Below are positions 44,679 through 52,747 of a stretch of DNA of 64,000 bases, piece by piece; position 1 is the first letter of the stretch; every line of letters starts with the position of its first letter. The stretch is from Calothrix sp. PCC 6303 (GTDB taxonomy: Bacteria > Cyanobacteriota > Cyanobacteriia > Cyanobacteriales > Nostocaceae): assembly GCF_000317435.1 (NCBI RefSeq), contig NC_019751.1:372001-436000 (forward strand), in the 5' to 3' direction. A model generated the notes under the pieces. The model saw only the letters and a list, made by a program, of their open reading frames with translations. It was not told where the DNA came from and did no database searches. Position numbers and translations under genes: made by a program.

Positions 44679-45131
44679 ATGGAAAACACTCAGGATTTTT
44701 TAAATACTCTTACCATCGCTTTGGTTTTAGCTTTTGGAAGTTTGATAATACTTGATTTGTTAACTGGTTTGGTGGATTTGTGGAATCAATTAGATAATCA
44801 CGAAAGTCCAGTTCAGTATCAATTACCTCGCAAGCTAGAAATGCAGAAGACTGTTACGCTTCCCTATCTGAAGATTGTCAGCAAGGTTGTAAAAAATATA
44901 CCTTCATTTACTGATATCGCTGCAAATAATGTGAATACGGAAGCCCTCGCACTTTTAATACAGAAATTACCCCAGTCTCGTATTCGTACTGCTGCAAGAC
45001 GTTTGGGTATTGCAGATAGGGTTGACGGGAAATATCAGAAATTGGGGATACTGAGGATGCAACTCAAAAGCAAGTTAGAATTGCAACCAATGGAGGTAGC
45101 AAGGATATTAGGGGAATTGGAAACAGCTTAA
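44679..45131 (+). CDS. plasmid membrane-anchored hypothetical protein
   Basis: 150 residues from ATG 44679 (GGAG about nine bases upstream; a TTG five codons earlier is in frame). One N-terminal membrane segment (TIALVLAFGSLIILDLLTGL). The cytoplasmic part is basic and ends in a winged-helix-like segment: SRIRTAARRLGIADRVDGKY, QKLGILRMQLKSKLE, MEVARILGELE. Some plasmid proteins of this shape tether DNA to the membrane; whether this one does is unknown. Confidence 0.6.
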   Translation: MENTQDFLNTLTIALVLAFGSLIILDLLTGLVDLWNQLDNHESPVQYQLPRKLEMQKTVTLPYLKIVSKVVKNIPSFTDIAANNVNTEALALLIQKLPQSRIRTAARRLGIADRVDGKYQKLGILRMQLKSKLELQPMEVARILGELETA

Positions 45132-45203
45132 GTCAATCGAAACATTGAGGCAAATTGAAGAAGTTTTGGGTGTGGATTTTGGGGTCAGCCTCAATGATTA
45201 ACT

Positions 45204-45395
45204 ATGACTAACGATAAAATTCACACCATTACTAGCATTAATAGCTACATATTAATCATCTTCCATACTCAAGTAAAATGCTGGCAGTTTCGGGTGATAA
45301 GTCCTGGTGGTGATGTATGTGGAGAACTAAAAATTTATTACAGTGCTGAGGCAGCGGAAACTGCTGGTAGGGAGTGGGTGGGGAAGAAGGAGTGA
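45204..45395 (+). CDS. small hypothetical protein
   Basis: 63 residues: MTNDKIHTITSINSYILIIF, HTQVKCWQFRVISPGGDVCG, ELKIYYSAEAAETAGREWVG. The pattern WxFRVISPxGxVxGExxxYxSAExAExAGREWV looks like a genuine compact domain with a final helix. No RBS is obvious. No function known. Confidence 0.5.
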   Translation: MTNDKIHTITSINSYILIIFHTQVKCWQFRVISPGGDVCGELKIYYSAEAAETAGREWVGKKE

Positions 45396-45424
45396 GGGAA
45401 GGTAGCATTAATAACTTGTTAAAA

Positions 45425-46069
45425 CTACACGCTTGGAGCTATCTTGGCGTAAAAGTCTTCATCAGCACGGATCAAAGCAGGACGTTGCATTAAGTTGTTG
45501 ATGTACTTACTCAAAGGGTCACTATCTGATAACATACCTAGCTTTTTTGCCCAGAGTAAAACCCCTCCAGTCACAACATCAGCAGTCGTAAACCGATTTG
45601 CTACCAGATAATCGTTACCATCAATAGATTTTCTCAAGGGTTCAGCAACTCGGTCAAACCATTGCAGAGCTTCTTGTTTTGAAATTGCAGAGCGTGCCTT
45701 CATTGGTATTACTTTTTCTGGCAGCGATGGTAAAACATCAAACATGAAATGCTCTACAGGTGGTTCTAATGTCGATGTAGCGTAAAACAGCCATTGATAG
45801 TAATAACCACGTTCAGCTTGGTCTAATCTTGGAGCTAGTCCTTTATCTAGATATTTGTCAGCAAGATAGGCACAGATGGCAGCAGATTCAAAAATCGTAA
45901 CTTCCCCATCTACAAGAATTGGTACTTTTCTATGGGGATGCAACTTTTGATATTCTGGCTGTTGAGTCATGGTCTTATCAACTCGTACCAATTCATAGGG
46001 AACTTCCATCTCTTCTAGAAGCCACCGAGGGCGTACTGCCCGTGTTGTAGGCATGTAGTACAGCTTCAT
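45425..46069 (-). CDS. glutathione S-transferase family protein
   Basis: 214 residues: MKLYYMPTTRAVRPRWLLEE (N-terminal thioredoxin fold), HPHRKVPILVDGEVTIFESA (cis-Pro and ES glutathione-binding turn), AICAYLADKYLDKGLAPRLD, and C-terminal helices with FTTADVVTGGVLLWAKKLGM. A complete two-domain GST, different in subfamily from the one at 17799-18488. A Ser/Thr of the PTTR segment is the likely catalytic residue. Isolated gene; probable role in detoxification of electrophiles. Confidence 0.85.
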   Translation of the reverse strand: MKLYYMPTTRAVRPRWLLEEMEVPYELVRVDKTMTQQPEYQKLHPHRKVPILVDGEVTIFESAAICAYLADKYLDKGLAPRLDQAERGYYYQWLFYATSTLEPPVEHFMFDVLPSLPEKVIPMKARSAISKQEALQWFDRVAEPLRKSIDGNDYLVANRFTTADVVTGGVLLWAKKLGMLSDSDPLSKYINNLMQRPALIRADEDFYAKIAPSV

Positions 46070-46188
46070 TATTTTTCAGCCAAGTGATTTGCTCCTATAT
46101 ATTTTCTCACTCTGAAGCGAAAAATTCTCCCCTCCGCCTTTAGAAATTGTAGGCGAGCGCTTATCCATGCAGTAATTGGTATTAACAA

Positions 46189-46400
46189 CTACACTTTGGC
46201 GTTATATTTTTCAAATTTCTCTTTGAGATAGTCAGCGATCGCTCCTAATTCAATAAACAGCGAGGTGCATTTATTAATTTCAAGAGCAACTTTTTCTGCA
46301 AAGTCGGCATTATTCTGCAAAGTCGGCATTATGTAGATAGCTTTCACCTGTTTGGGGATAAGCATCGTACCAACCATAAGCTAAAACATTACCTACATTT
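46189..46400 (-). pseudogene. gene fragment frameshifted by a 19-bp tandem duplication
   Basis: One frame reads NVLAYGWYDAYPQTGESYLH and NADFAE then stops; the other, after the duplicated segment, continues AEKVALEINKCTSLFIELGA and IADYLKEKFEKYNAKV to the stop at 46189. Deleting one 19-bp unit (46294-46312 or 46313-46331) joins the two into a single protein end. No family recognised and no start seen upstream, so this is the decayed 3' end of a gene. Confidence 0.5.
46294..46331. repeat. two perfect tandem 19-bp units
   Basis: TTCTGCAAAGTCGGCATTA occurs twice in direct succession. Because 19 is not divisible by three, the duplication shifts the frame of the gene fragment that contains it. 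Confidence 0.8.
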
Positions 46401-46472
46401 TTTGCAACATTTTAGTCGTATCATGCCACTACAAATTTCAGGTTTACTTTATAAACCATCTCTCAATCTTGA

Positions 46473-47567
46473 TTAACTACAAGCATATGTATAAAGTACC
46501 TGGGAAAAATCTAGCTGCTTTAAAGCTGAAGGCTGAATAAAGAAATTACCCTCTCCTACGTCTCCCCACATAATAGAATTGTTCATATCAGAAACCATTT
46601 GAAATAACAAGAAAGTGTAAGCTTCTTCCGGAAAATTATGACGAGGATCTTCCTGAGAAAAATGCGGGTATCCGCCTAAACAATGCGTTTCAAGTACGTC
46701 ATTATATATTTCATCATACTCTTCTATTACATCGGATATAATTCCTCTGATAGTATTCTGTTTATATTCATTAGTTTCACTTTCTAAAGTCTCACTTTCT
46801 AATCTAGAGGAATAACTGTTGATCAAATTACTAAACTGATAATCAGAGGCACTAATGGGGACTGAATCTATCTCAAAACTGAGAGCAAAGCAACCTTTTG
46901 GGCAACCTTTTAGAGGATCAACCAAGCGTTTAGGTAAAAAATCAAAATTATTGATGAGATTGTCAATATTTAAATCTGGTTGAGGAAAGTACATAACGCG
47001 GAAAGTACTCTGCACTGTTTGGGCATCCTCTACTAAACCATAAGTAGAATCACCTGAAGTGTCAATATAAAATTGAAGAATTCCCTGTTGAGGAAAATCT
47101 TCTATCATAGGGACTTCAGCAAAGTTTATTTGTGCCAAAAGATTTAGGGGCTTGCCATTAGGTGATGTTGGATAAGTAGCATCCTTGGGAAAATATGGTA
47201 AACCACCAAACTTACTCTGCCAAAGAGTGGTTTCTAAAGTTGGATGTACAGTAATTTTTACACGAGATTTAGCAGTCGTAGCAATAAAATCATCAATTTT
47301 TTTTGACAATTTTGTGTACAGATTATAAATTTCATCTGGAGTAAAGTTATCTATATTTTCTGCTGATGTAATTAACTCACCGTCTTCCCAGCCTTGTGCG
47401 ATTAGCTGTTGAATATGACCCTCAAAGAAAACTTTCGCTTCTTGCTCAGATGGAAATTCATAGATTTGCCTATTCAATTTCACCACACAACTATCTATGT
47501 GGAGATAAGTTCTGAAAGGATAGGTATTATCATCATTTTCGTACTGAAGTACTTTATTTTTTAGCAT
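46473..47567 (-). CDS. DUF1963 (YwqG-like) protein
   Basis: 364 residues. From about residue 105 the DUF1963 pattern is clear: TLWQSKFGGLPYFPKDATYP, LLAQINFAEVPMIEDFPQQG, ILQFYIDTSGDSTYG, FRVMYFP, and at the end GGYPHFSQEDPR, FLLFQMVSDMNNSIMWGDVG and NFFIQPSALKQLDFSQVLYT. The family is common in bacteria, often in toxin/immunity-type neighbourhoods, and of unknown function. The first 100 residues are a separate segment with an acidic helix. Probably in one transcript with nothing else; next gene upstream is 47 bp away in the same direction. Confidence 0.8.
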   Translation of the reverse strand: MLKNKVLQYENDDNTYPFRTYLHIDSCVVKLNRQIYEFPSEQEAKVFFEGHIQQLIAQGWEDGELITSAENIDNFTPDEIYNLYTKLSKKIDDFIATTAKSRVKITVHPTLETTLWQSKFGGLPYFPKDATYPTSPNGKPLNLLAQINFAEVPMIEDFPQQGILQFYIDTSGDSTYGLVEDAQTVQSTFRVMYFPQPDLNIDNLINNFDFLPKRLVDPLKGCPKGCFALSFEIDSVPISASDYQFSNLINSYSSRLESETLESETNEYKQNTIRGIISDVIEEYDEIYNDVLETHCLGGYPHFSQEDPRHNFPEEAYTFLLFQMVSDMNNSIMWGDVGEGNFFIQPSALKQLDFSQVLYTYACS

Positions 47568-47613
47568 CCGAATGCCTCTCCATATATTGACATTAATTTA
47601 TAAATAAATCTAT

Positions 47614-48093
47614 TTAACTAGTAGATCGTCCCTGAATTATTGCTGATAAATCTTTACGATTGCGCTTGGCTTCTGACCAAAAAGCCAACCAAATTATGAA
47701 CAAAGATGGTATGGGTATTCCTATAAACAAAGGTATCATATGTTCTAGTAAAGGATCAGTTAACACTATAGGTACAAATGCGCTATACCAAAATAAGAAA
47801 AAGAATACTAAATATGAAATAACGAAAGGATGTATGCTTATTTTCACATGAATTAAAGTTTGGTTAAATTGTGTTTCAAATTGTCCTTTAACTAGTAAGA
47901 AAAATGAATTTTTGTAGTTAATAATGCGGCTAATTTGGAAGCCTAAATCAGTAACTGTTCCTTGATAGAGTGCATGTTTCCTGCTCAATCGCAATCTTTG
48001 TATCGGTTCAACGTTTGCATTCAGCCGTTCTAGAACTACAGATAGTGAGTCAGGTGTGGCAATTGTCAAAGTATCGTAAGGTATGATTTTCAT
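47614..48093 (-). CDS. two-helix membrane protein of unknown function
   Basis: 159 residues. A soluble N-terminal part (MKIIPYDTLTIATPDSLSVV, LERLNANVEPIQRL, KNSFFLLVKGQFETQF) precedes two membrane segments (FVISYLVFFFLFWYSAFVPI and MIPLFIGIPIPSLFIIWLAF) and a basic tail. Looks like a cyanobacterial lineage-specific protein. Same direction and 46 bp upstream of the DUF1963 gene, so possibly its partner. Confidence 0.65.
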   Translation of the reverse strand: MKIIPYDTLTIATPDSLSVVLERLNANVEPIQRLRLSRKHALYQGTVTDLGFQISRIINYKNSFFLLVKGQFETQFNQTLIHVKISIHPFVISYLVFFFLFWYSAFVPIVLTDPLLEHMIPLFIGIPIPSLFIIWLAFWSEAKRNRKDLSAIIQGRSTS

Positions 48094-48203
48094 CGTCGTT
48101 GGGATGAGGTGTTGCCAAAATCTTAAACAGAACTAAGATGCTTCTAAACATTGTGTGATTTAGTGTTCCCAACATAGAGGCTTCCGTAACAAGTGATGGG
48201 AGT

Positions 48204-48222
48204 CTGACTGCCTGACAGAACT
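48204..48222 (+). repeat. solitary copy of the MITE terminal end
   Basis: CTGACTGCCTGACAGAACT matches the left end of the 27545-27715 MITE at 17 of 19 positions and its right-end arm at all 14 arm positions. No matching opposite end was found to the right, so this is a decayed or truncated element. Confidence 0.6.
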
Positions 48223-48416
48223 GTAAAAAGTATTGGAAAACAATGAAATAAGCCCAAAAGGGTCGAAAGACATTTCTAGGGTAAAGTTACTACCCCTGTT
48301 AAGGTGGACTAAAAAATGAACTAGTAAAAGGCTGAAATTGCTTCTGAGCAAGGACTTATAGCAATAACAATCAAAAAGCGAGAAAAAATAGCCAACAAAC
48401 AAGAAGGTCTTGTAAT

Positions 48417-48635
48417 TTATCTGCGATCGCCCATTTCTAATAGCTGTTTCTCAAGACTTTTTGAAGCCAGACGCGATGGTTTAGCATGACCATTTTCCCA
48501 GCGGTTAACGGTGGAAAAAGTCACGCCAATCACGGACGCAAATTCTTCTTGAGAAAGTCCTATATTTAGACGAATATCGCGGATAAGCTTGCCACATTTT
48601 GGTTGTGCCAGTACCAAAATAGGGTGCTTATTCAT
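48417..48635 (-). CDS. Xre-family helix-turn-helix regulator
   Basis: 72 residues. GKLIRDIRLNIGLSQEEFAS followed by VIGVTFSTVNRWENGHAKPS is a textbook HTH_3 DNA-binding domain (turn at GVTFSTV, recognition helix ending WENG). No other domain, so a minimal repressor or activator like those in plasmid and toxin-antitoxin systems; no partner toxin is adjacent. A palindrome just upstream of the start is a candidate autoregulatory operator. Confidence 0.85.
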   Translation of the reverse strand: MNKHPILVLAQPKCGKLIRDIRLNIGLSQEEFASVIGVTFSTVNRWENGHAKPSRLASKSLEKQLLEMGDRR

Positions 48636-48658
48636 GTATATTTAATTTCACTTGCTGA

Positions 48659-48686
48659 TATAGCGAGGGCTATGTATTACGCTATA
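48659..48686. promoter_or_regulatory. candidate operator of the Xre gene
   Basis: Inverted repeat TATAGCG (48659-48665) and CGCTATA (48680-48686), 24-51 bp upstream of the Xre start. Spacing and symmetry suit a dimeric HTH protein; binding is inferred. Confidence 0.4.
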
Positions 48687-49591
48687 TTGCCTCTCCTTAA
48701 TAAAGAACGTAATCCGGAATATTTCGGATATGAGTTTTTATTTTTATTTAAAAAATACTGCCTGCGTTAATTACTGTAGCTGTTACTGTAAAAGATGTTT
48801 AGCAGATTGCGTTGGTTGATTTAATTTGCGTATATTTACGAGAATAATCCCATCACATTTTTATCTGGCGGTATTATTTAGTATTTTTGTACCTACGTAT
48901 AATCAAAATCAGCCAATCAGAGCTAGTACAGGTCGGTGTAAATAAGGCAACCATTAAAAATACAGGAAAAGCCTATAAAATAAGCTTTATTCCTTCTGCC
49001 TTCTGCCTTCTTACTTCTGCCTTCATGTACTAGGCATTAATTTATAGTTGTAAGTACAAGATAAATATTGTCATTACAAATTTGAATGATTCGGCTGATA
49101 GGTAATGACGAACATTTGGGTATTGAATTACCTCACATGCGATAAAACTACATTATTTTTATGAGTTTTTGTCGCTAAATCAAGAATTTTCAAATTTCTA
49201 CTGAGTAACTAACTACCATCAATTTTTCTTGGTGCAAAATTTGAGCGCCCGACTAGCCGAGTTTTTCGCCGCTAGCAACAAATGAAACTAACACATTTTT
49301 CAAAGAAAGCTAAAAGCTTTGCTATGTAAGCTTTATAAAATGTGCAAGTTAAGAGTTAATAAGTGAGAGAGCAGTGTTGTGTAATCGCGGTATTGCCCTC
49401 TCTGACAGGGTTTTATAAGAGTGAATTACTCAGTTTCCAGGCGTTGTACGTTCCAAAACTGTTTGGTAAATGCAACTGCTGGGTGAATTGGAGCTTTGAG
49501 CGTAACTGCCTAGTAGCCATCACCATGTTTAGAGACTTTTACAACCAAAGTTCTTTTCATCTATAGAACTCATTCGGGGGCTATATCGAGA
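48687..49591. other. gene-poor spacer with heptad tandem repeat
   Basis: 0.9 kb without a supportable gene. At 48991-49024 it contains TTCTGCC heptads (CCTTCTGCCTTCTGCCTTC). Open frames such as 49363-49566 have no family resemblance. Confidence 0.45.
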
Positions 49592-51460
49592 TTATATAGG
49601 GGGAGAAATCCATTCAAAACTGGGGGCACCACATGTTTCATCACCATTATCGCTAATTCTCAGACTCATCATTTCCATTGCGATAGGGGTCATAGTATGC
49701 ATACCACTGATGATGGCATTGTATAAGACTGAGGGTGTCCCATTAAATGCCTGCTCTAGCTGGCTCAGCATCAATGAATACTGGCGATTGAAGGCATCAT
49801 TTAACGTCGCTAGCTGGGAGGATGTCTCGTAGTCACTGCTCTTGGCATTTTGCTTGATCGGAAACACAGCGTTGTAGTCAACGATGAAAGGCTCACCCGA
49901 TGGAGGCTTGTCAGGTCGATCTCCAGGGCGATAACGCCGACCTAGGTCGATGAATGTGGCATTGGAGCAAATATAAAGGTTCTCTACGCCATGTACGCGC
50001 ATATGTCGATCGGTGACACCAAGGGTTTCATCATCACTCATACGGAGCGTACACCCTGCATGGTCAGCACGCCAAGAAATGGATGGTTTATCCGTCAGGG
50101 TGGCGTTCATGTCCTCAAAAATTTGCTGGACATGTTTTTGTATTTCTTGCATACGCTGCTCAAACTGAGGCAACTGGCTGAAATCGACCAGAGTCTCTTG
50201 CATCCCTAGATGATTGATTTTATCGAAATTGGTGATGCGGTTATGGAACTCACTGAAGACCTCCACCATACCGTGCAATTCAACCTGACTCTCCCCTTCG
50301 ACATAGCGATTCATTTCTTCACGGCTAAGTCCCGCCTGCATCTTGTTTAGCAAGTTGATTTGGGGGGAACTGGGTGGGTTGACGAGGATAAACTTGCCCT
50401 TAGCCTGTTCCTCCTGACTATCGAAGTAGCGAGAACAGAGAGTGGGGAAATTCATCTCTGGCTGTAGCCGCAGTGGATTGTTCGGTCGTTTGCCAGCAAA
50501 GATGAAATAGGGATGAGTAACAATGTTTCTGCCCACGAGATCATGATCGTTGCCGATGCCGTTGAGCCAGAAATCTGATCTTGAGCGCAACATTAGTTTG
50601 GTCGATTCGATTGTCCCAGCTGCGATGACAATACGATCAGCTTCCACGTTTACCAATTGTCCAGTTTCCTTATTCAGGTAAACAACACCTGTGGCAACAT
50701 TACGCGAGGTCATTGAAACCTCCTGCACGATACTGTTAAGCCTGATCTGTAGATTTGGAAAGTCACCCCAGGCTAACATATCATCAAGGAAGTTATTAGC
50801 AGAGAACCGCGCACCAAAAGGGCAATATTTGCAAGTGCCAGTCGTCTGGCAGGGAGCATGTCTGGAAACCGTATCGGTGATTCCATGTCGGGCAATTGGC
50901 AGATGAATGTATGTTATGCCCAAAGCAGACATGGCATCAGCAGTGGGTTTATCCTCCAGGGTATATGGAAAGGCTGGGAAAGGATAGTTCTCGGTTCTTG
51001 GGACGGTTGGGTCTTGAGAATCTCCCGATACTCCAATGTAATGTTCAGCCTGACCATAATAAGGTTCCAATTCATCGTAGCCGAAGGGCCAGTCTATGCT
51101 CTGACCCGTATTAGAGTAGAGCGTAAAGTCTTCGGGCTTGAGACGAAAAGACCATCCACCCCAATGAATAGTTGAACCACCGTAGGTAATAACACGAGAA
51201 CCATTGAGTGGTATTGTTGTTTTCCCTGTGTTTAGGTTTTCGCCCGCACGATCTCGATCGGGATAGGGAAGGTCATAATATTGCGTATAAGGCAATTTAC
51301 CAGAAACAATATAATCTTGCCAGATTGCGGCATCTTGCATTTTTACCTTTTGACCAGCCTCTAAAATTAAAATAGAAGCATTGGGGTTGTTAGAGAGTAG
51401 GCGGTTAGCCAGGGCTGCTGCTGCCACGCCAGAACCAATGATGAGGGTTTCGGTTTTCAT
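49592..51460 (-). CDS. GMC-type FAD dehydrogenase, large subunit
   Basis: 622 residues. FAD-binding TLIIGSGVAAAALANRLLSN at the N-terminus, LILEAGQKV, then TYGGSTIHWGGWSFRLKPED (substrate/FAD loop), ADRIVIAAGTIESTKLMLRS, and DHAGCTLRMSDDETLGVTDR with LYICSNATF near residues 465-505. This is the gluconate 2-dehydrogenase/pyranose-oxidase-like branch. No Tat or Sec signal is visible. After the ATF segment the usual GMC ending (NPTLTIxALAxR) is replaced by a different tail of about 115 residues (YRPGDRPDKPPSGEPFIVDY and on). The small subunit lies 3 bp upstream. Sugar or alcohol oxidation is likely; the electron acceptor is unknown. Confidence 0.82.
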   Translation of the reverse strand: MKTETLIIGSGVAAAALANRLLSNNPNASILILEAGQKVKMQDAAIWQDYIVSGKLPYTQYYDLPYPDRDRAGENLNTGKTTIPLNGSRVITYGGSTIHWGGWSFRLKPEDFTLYSNTGQSIDWPFGYDELEPYYGQAEHYIGVSGDSQDPTVPRTENYPFPAFPYTLEDKPTADAMSALGITYIHLPIARHGITDTVSRHAPCQTTGTCKYCPFGARFSANNFLDDMLAWGDFPNLQIRLNSIVQEVSMTSRNVATGVVYLNKETGQLVNVEADRIVIAAGTIESTKLMLRSRSDFWLNGIGNDHDLVGRNIVTHPYFIFAGKRPNNPLRLQPEMNFPTLCSRYFDSQEEQAKGKFILVNPPSSPQINLLNKMQAGLSREEMNRYVEGESQVELHGMVEVFSEFHNRITNFDKINHLGMQETLVDFSQLPQFEQRMQEIQKHVQQIFEDMNATLTDKPSISWRADHAGCTLRMSDDETLGVTDRHMRVHGVENLYICSNATFIDLGRRYRPGDRPDKPPSGEPFIVDYNAVFPIKQNAKSSDYETSSQLATLNDAFNRQYSLMLSQLEQAFNGTPSVLYNAIISGMHTMTPIAMEMMSLRISDNGDETCGAPSFEWISPPI

Positions 51461-51463
51461 ACT

Positions 51464-51931
51464 TTACTCTACAAAGGTGCGGTAAGGAGCAGGCTGACTT
51501 GGTATATTAGCACCACCAATATAGCCACAGTAGTTTTCTGCGCCAAATGCCTTGAAGCCACCTAGGGATAATTGCAGCGCTATGAATTCATTAGCAACAT
51601 TTTGACGCGTTACAGCGATGAAGGTTTCAGGCGGTGCTTTGGCTGCATCTTTATCGGTAAATAGATATTTATAAGCTTCGTCCTCACCCTTTTCGGTAAT
51701 TAGTTGGGTCATCACCTCTTGTGCGCTGATATAGTAATCGCTATAGATAGGACGTAAATTGATGCGATTGAGCATAAAGCTATAGAGTTGCGACTTATAA
51801 GGTGTTGGATCATCGATATTTTGCCAGAATTTGCCAATATGGACAAAGATTTGCCACATAGCAGCGAATGTTTTATCGCTTAAGGGTTCTAGTTTAGTAC
51901 TGAGTGGATGTTTTGCGGTCTTTTGATACAT
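51464..51931 (-). CDS. gluconate 2-dehydrogenase subunit 3-like protein
   Basis: 155 residues: ARTxxAMWQxF-like start (LSDKTFAAMWQIFVHIGKFW), central helices, and the characteristic end GGFKAFGAENYCGYIGGANI. In the family this small subunit partners the GMC flavoprotein and can help its export. Here, too, no Tat signal is visible. It precedes the large-subunit gene with a 3-bp gap, so the two form an operon and almost certainly a heterodimer. Confidence 0.75.
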   Translation of the reverse strand: MYQKTAKHPLSTKLEPLSDKTFAAMWQIFVHIGKFWQNIDDPTPYKSQLYSFMLNRINLRPIYSDYYISAQEVMTQLITEKGEDEAYKYLFTDKDAAKAPPETFIAVTRQNVANEFIALQLSLGGFKAFGAENYCGYIGGANIPSQPAPYRTFVE

Positions 51932-52015
51932 GCTATCTACGTGTCACTAAATTGACATATGACGTATTTGACTCTGATGCTATGCCTACAAAGCAGTCTC
52001 CACGTTTCATCCGCG

Positions 52016-52135
52016 TTATCTTTGCTGATCTTGTCGGGCAAGCGTTTCACTATCACTGAAGCCTAGCTGTTTGATACGGTTGGTCAGGTTGTCAACCGAC
52101 ATCATCATAGCCCCAAATATGAACTTTTTAGCCAT
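52016..52135 (-). CDS. 39-codon small ORF, possibly a truncated gene
   Basis: ATG 52135 opens MAKKFIFGAMMMSVDNLTNR then IKQLGFSDSETLARQDQQR and stops. The composition is protein-like and it lies upstream of the GMC operon in the same direction. It may be the retained N-terminus of a lost third gene. No family recognised. Confidence 0.3.
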   Translation of the reverse strand: MAKKFIFGAMMMSVDNLTNRIKQLGFSDSETLARQDQQR

Positions 52136-52421
52136 CTTTCATTACTTTTATCGGAGAATAATTGATAATTCTTGCTTTATAAGCGCTTTTAATATCTCCT
52201 ATGTTATTTAGCTTTAATTTGTCAGTTTTAAAATGACATAGCAAGTTTCGCACGAATGACAAGCTGAGTTTGAATACTTGAGCGAACTAGTGTTGAGAGC
52301 TTTCTTTTCCAACAACCGCACATTTACTCCCAAACTGTATCCGAACTCAAACAGTATCATCCATCCAATCACAGCGATGCCATCTTCGTTCCGTTTTGCG
52401 ATTCCGGTATGGCGGTCACAA

Positions 52422-52440
52422 TAGACCCGTCCGGAAATTA
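52422..52440 (+). repeat. 19-bp motif shared with 13833-13851
   Basis: TAGACCCGTCCGGAAATTA, identical to the complement of 13833-13851; flanks are unrelated. It sits in the gene-free spacer (51932-52506) between the GMC operon and the KTSC gene, which otherwise holds no supportable feature apart from the 39-codon ORF. Confidence 0.5.
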
Positions 52441-52506
52441 TCCAATTCAAAAAATTATCAGAGATTTTTGCGATCACACTATTACAAACAATAACCAAAA
52501 TTACGA

Positions 52507-52719
52507 ATGATACGTAAATCTGCGATTTCCAGTAATTTATCTAACGTGGGGTATGAGTCAGAAACAAACACATTAGAAATTGAGTTTAGTAATTTTACAA
52601 TTTCTCAATTTTTTGGAGTTCACGAGTCAATTTACCAAGGACTTATGAACGCAATATCCCATGGCAAATATCTTCATGTTCACATTAAAGGTATTTATCG
52701 ATATCGCAAGATAAGATAA
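52507..52719 (+). CDS. KTSC domain protein
   Basis: 70 residues, essentially one KTSC domain: SSNLSNVGYESETNTLEIEF, then SQFFGVHESIYQGLMNAISH and GKYLHVHIKGIYRYRKI. The family often lies beside DNA-processing or mobile-element genes and is of unknown function. The usual KTSC lysine/serine tail is not present here; the protein ends in YRYRKIR. Convergent with the radical-SAM gene. Confidence 0.75.
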   Translation: MIRKSAISSNLSNVGYESETNTLEIEFSNFTISQFFGVHESIYQGLMNAISHGKYLHVHIKGIYRYRKIR

Positions 52720-52747
52720 AAGCTAACTGTAAAGTATGCGATCACCT

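Noticed and set aside
49363-49566. 67-codon plus-strand frame upstream of the GMC gene end
   Set aside because: No RBS and no recognisable motif; kept as spacer.
52214-52498. 94-codon minus-strand frame
   Set aside because: Contains the 19-bp dispersed motif, has no RBS and no family pattern.
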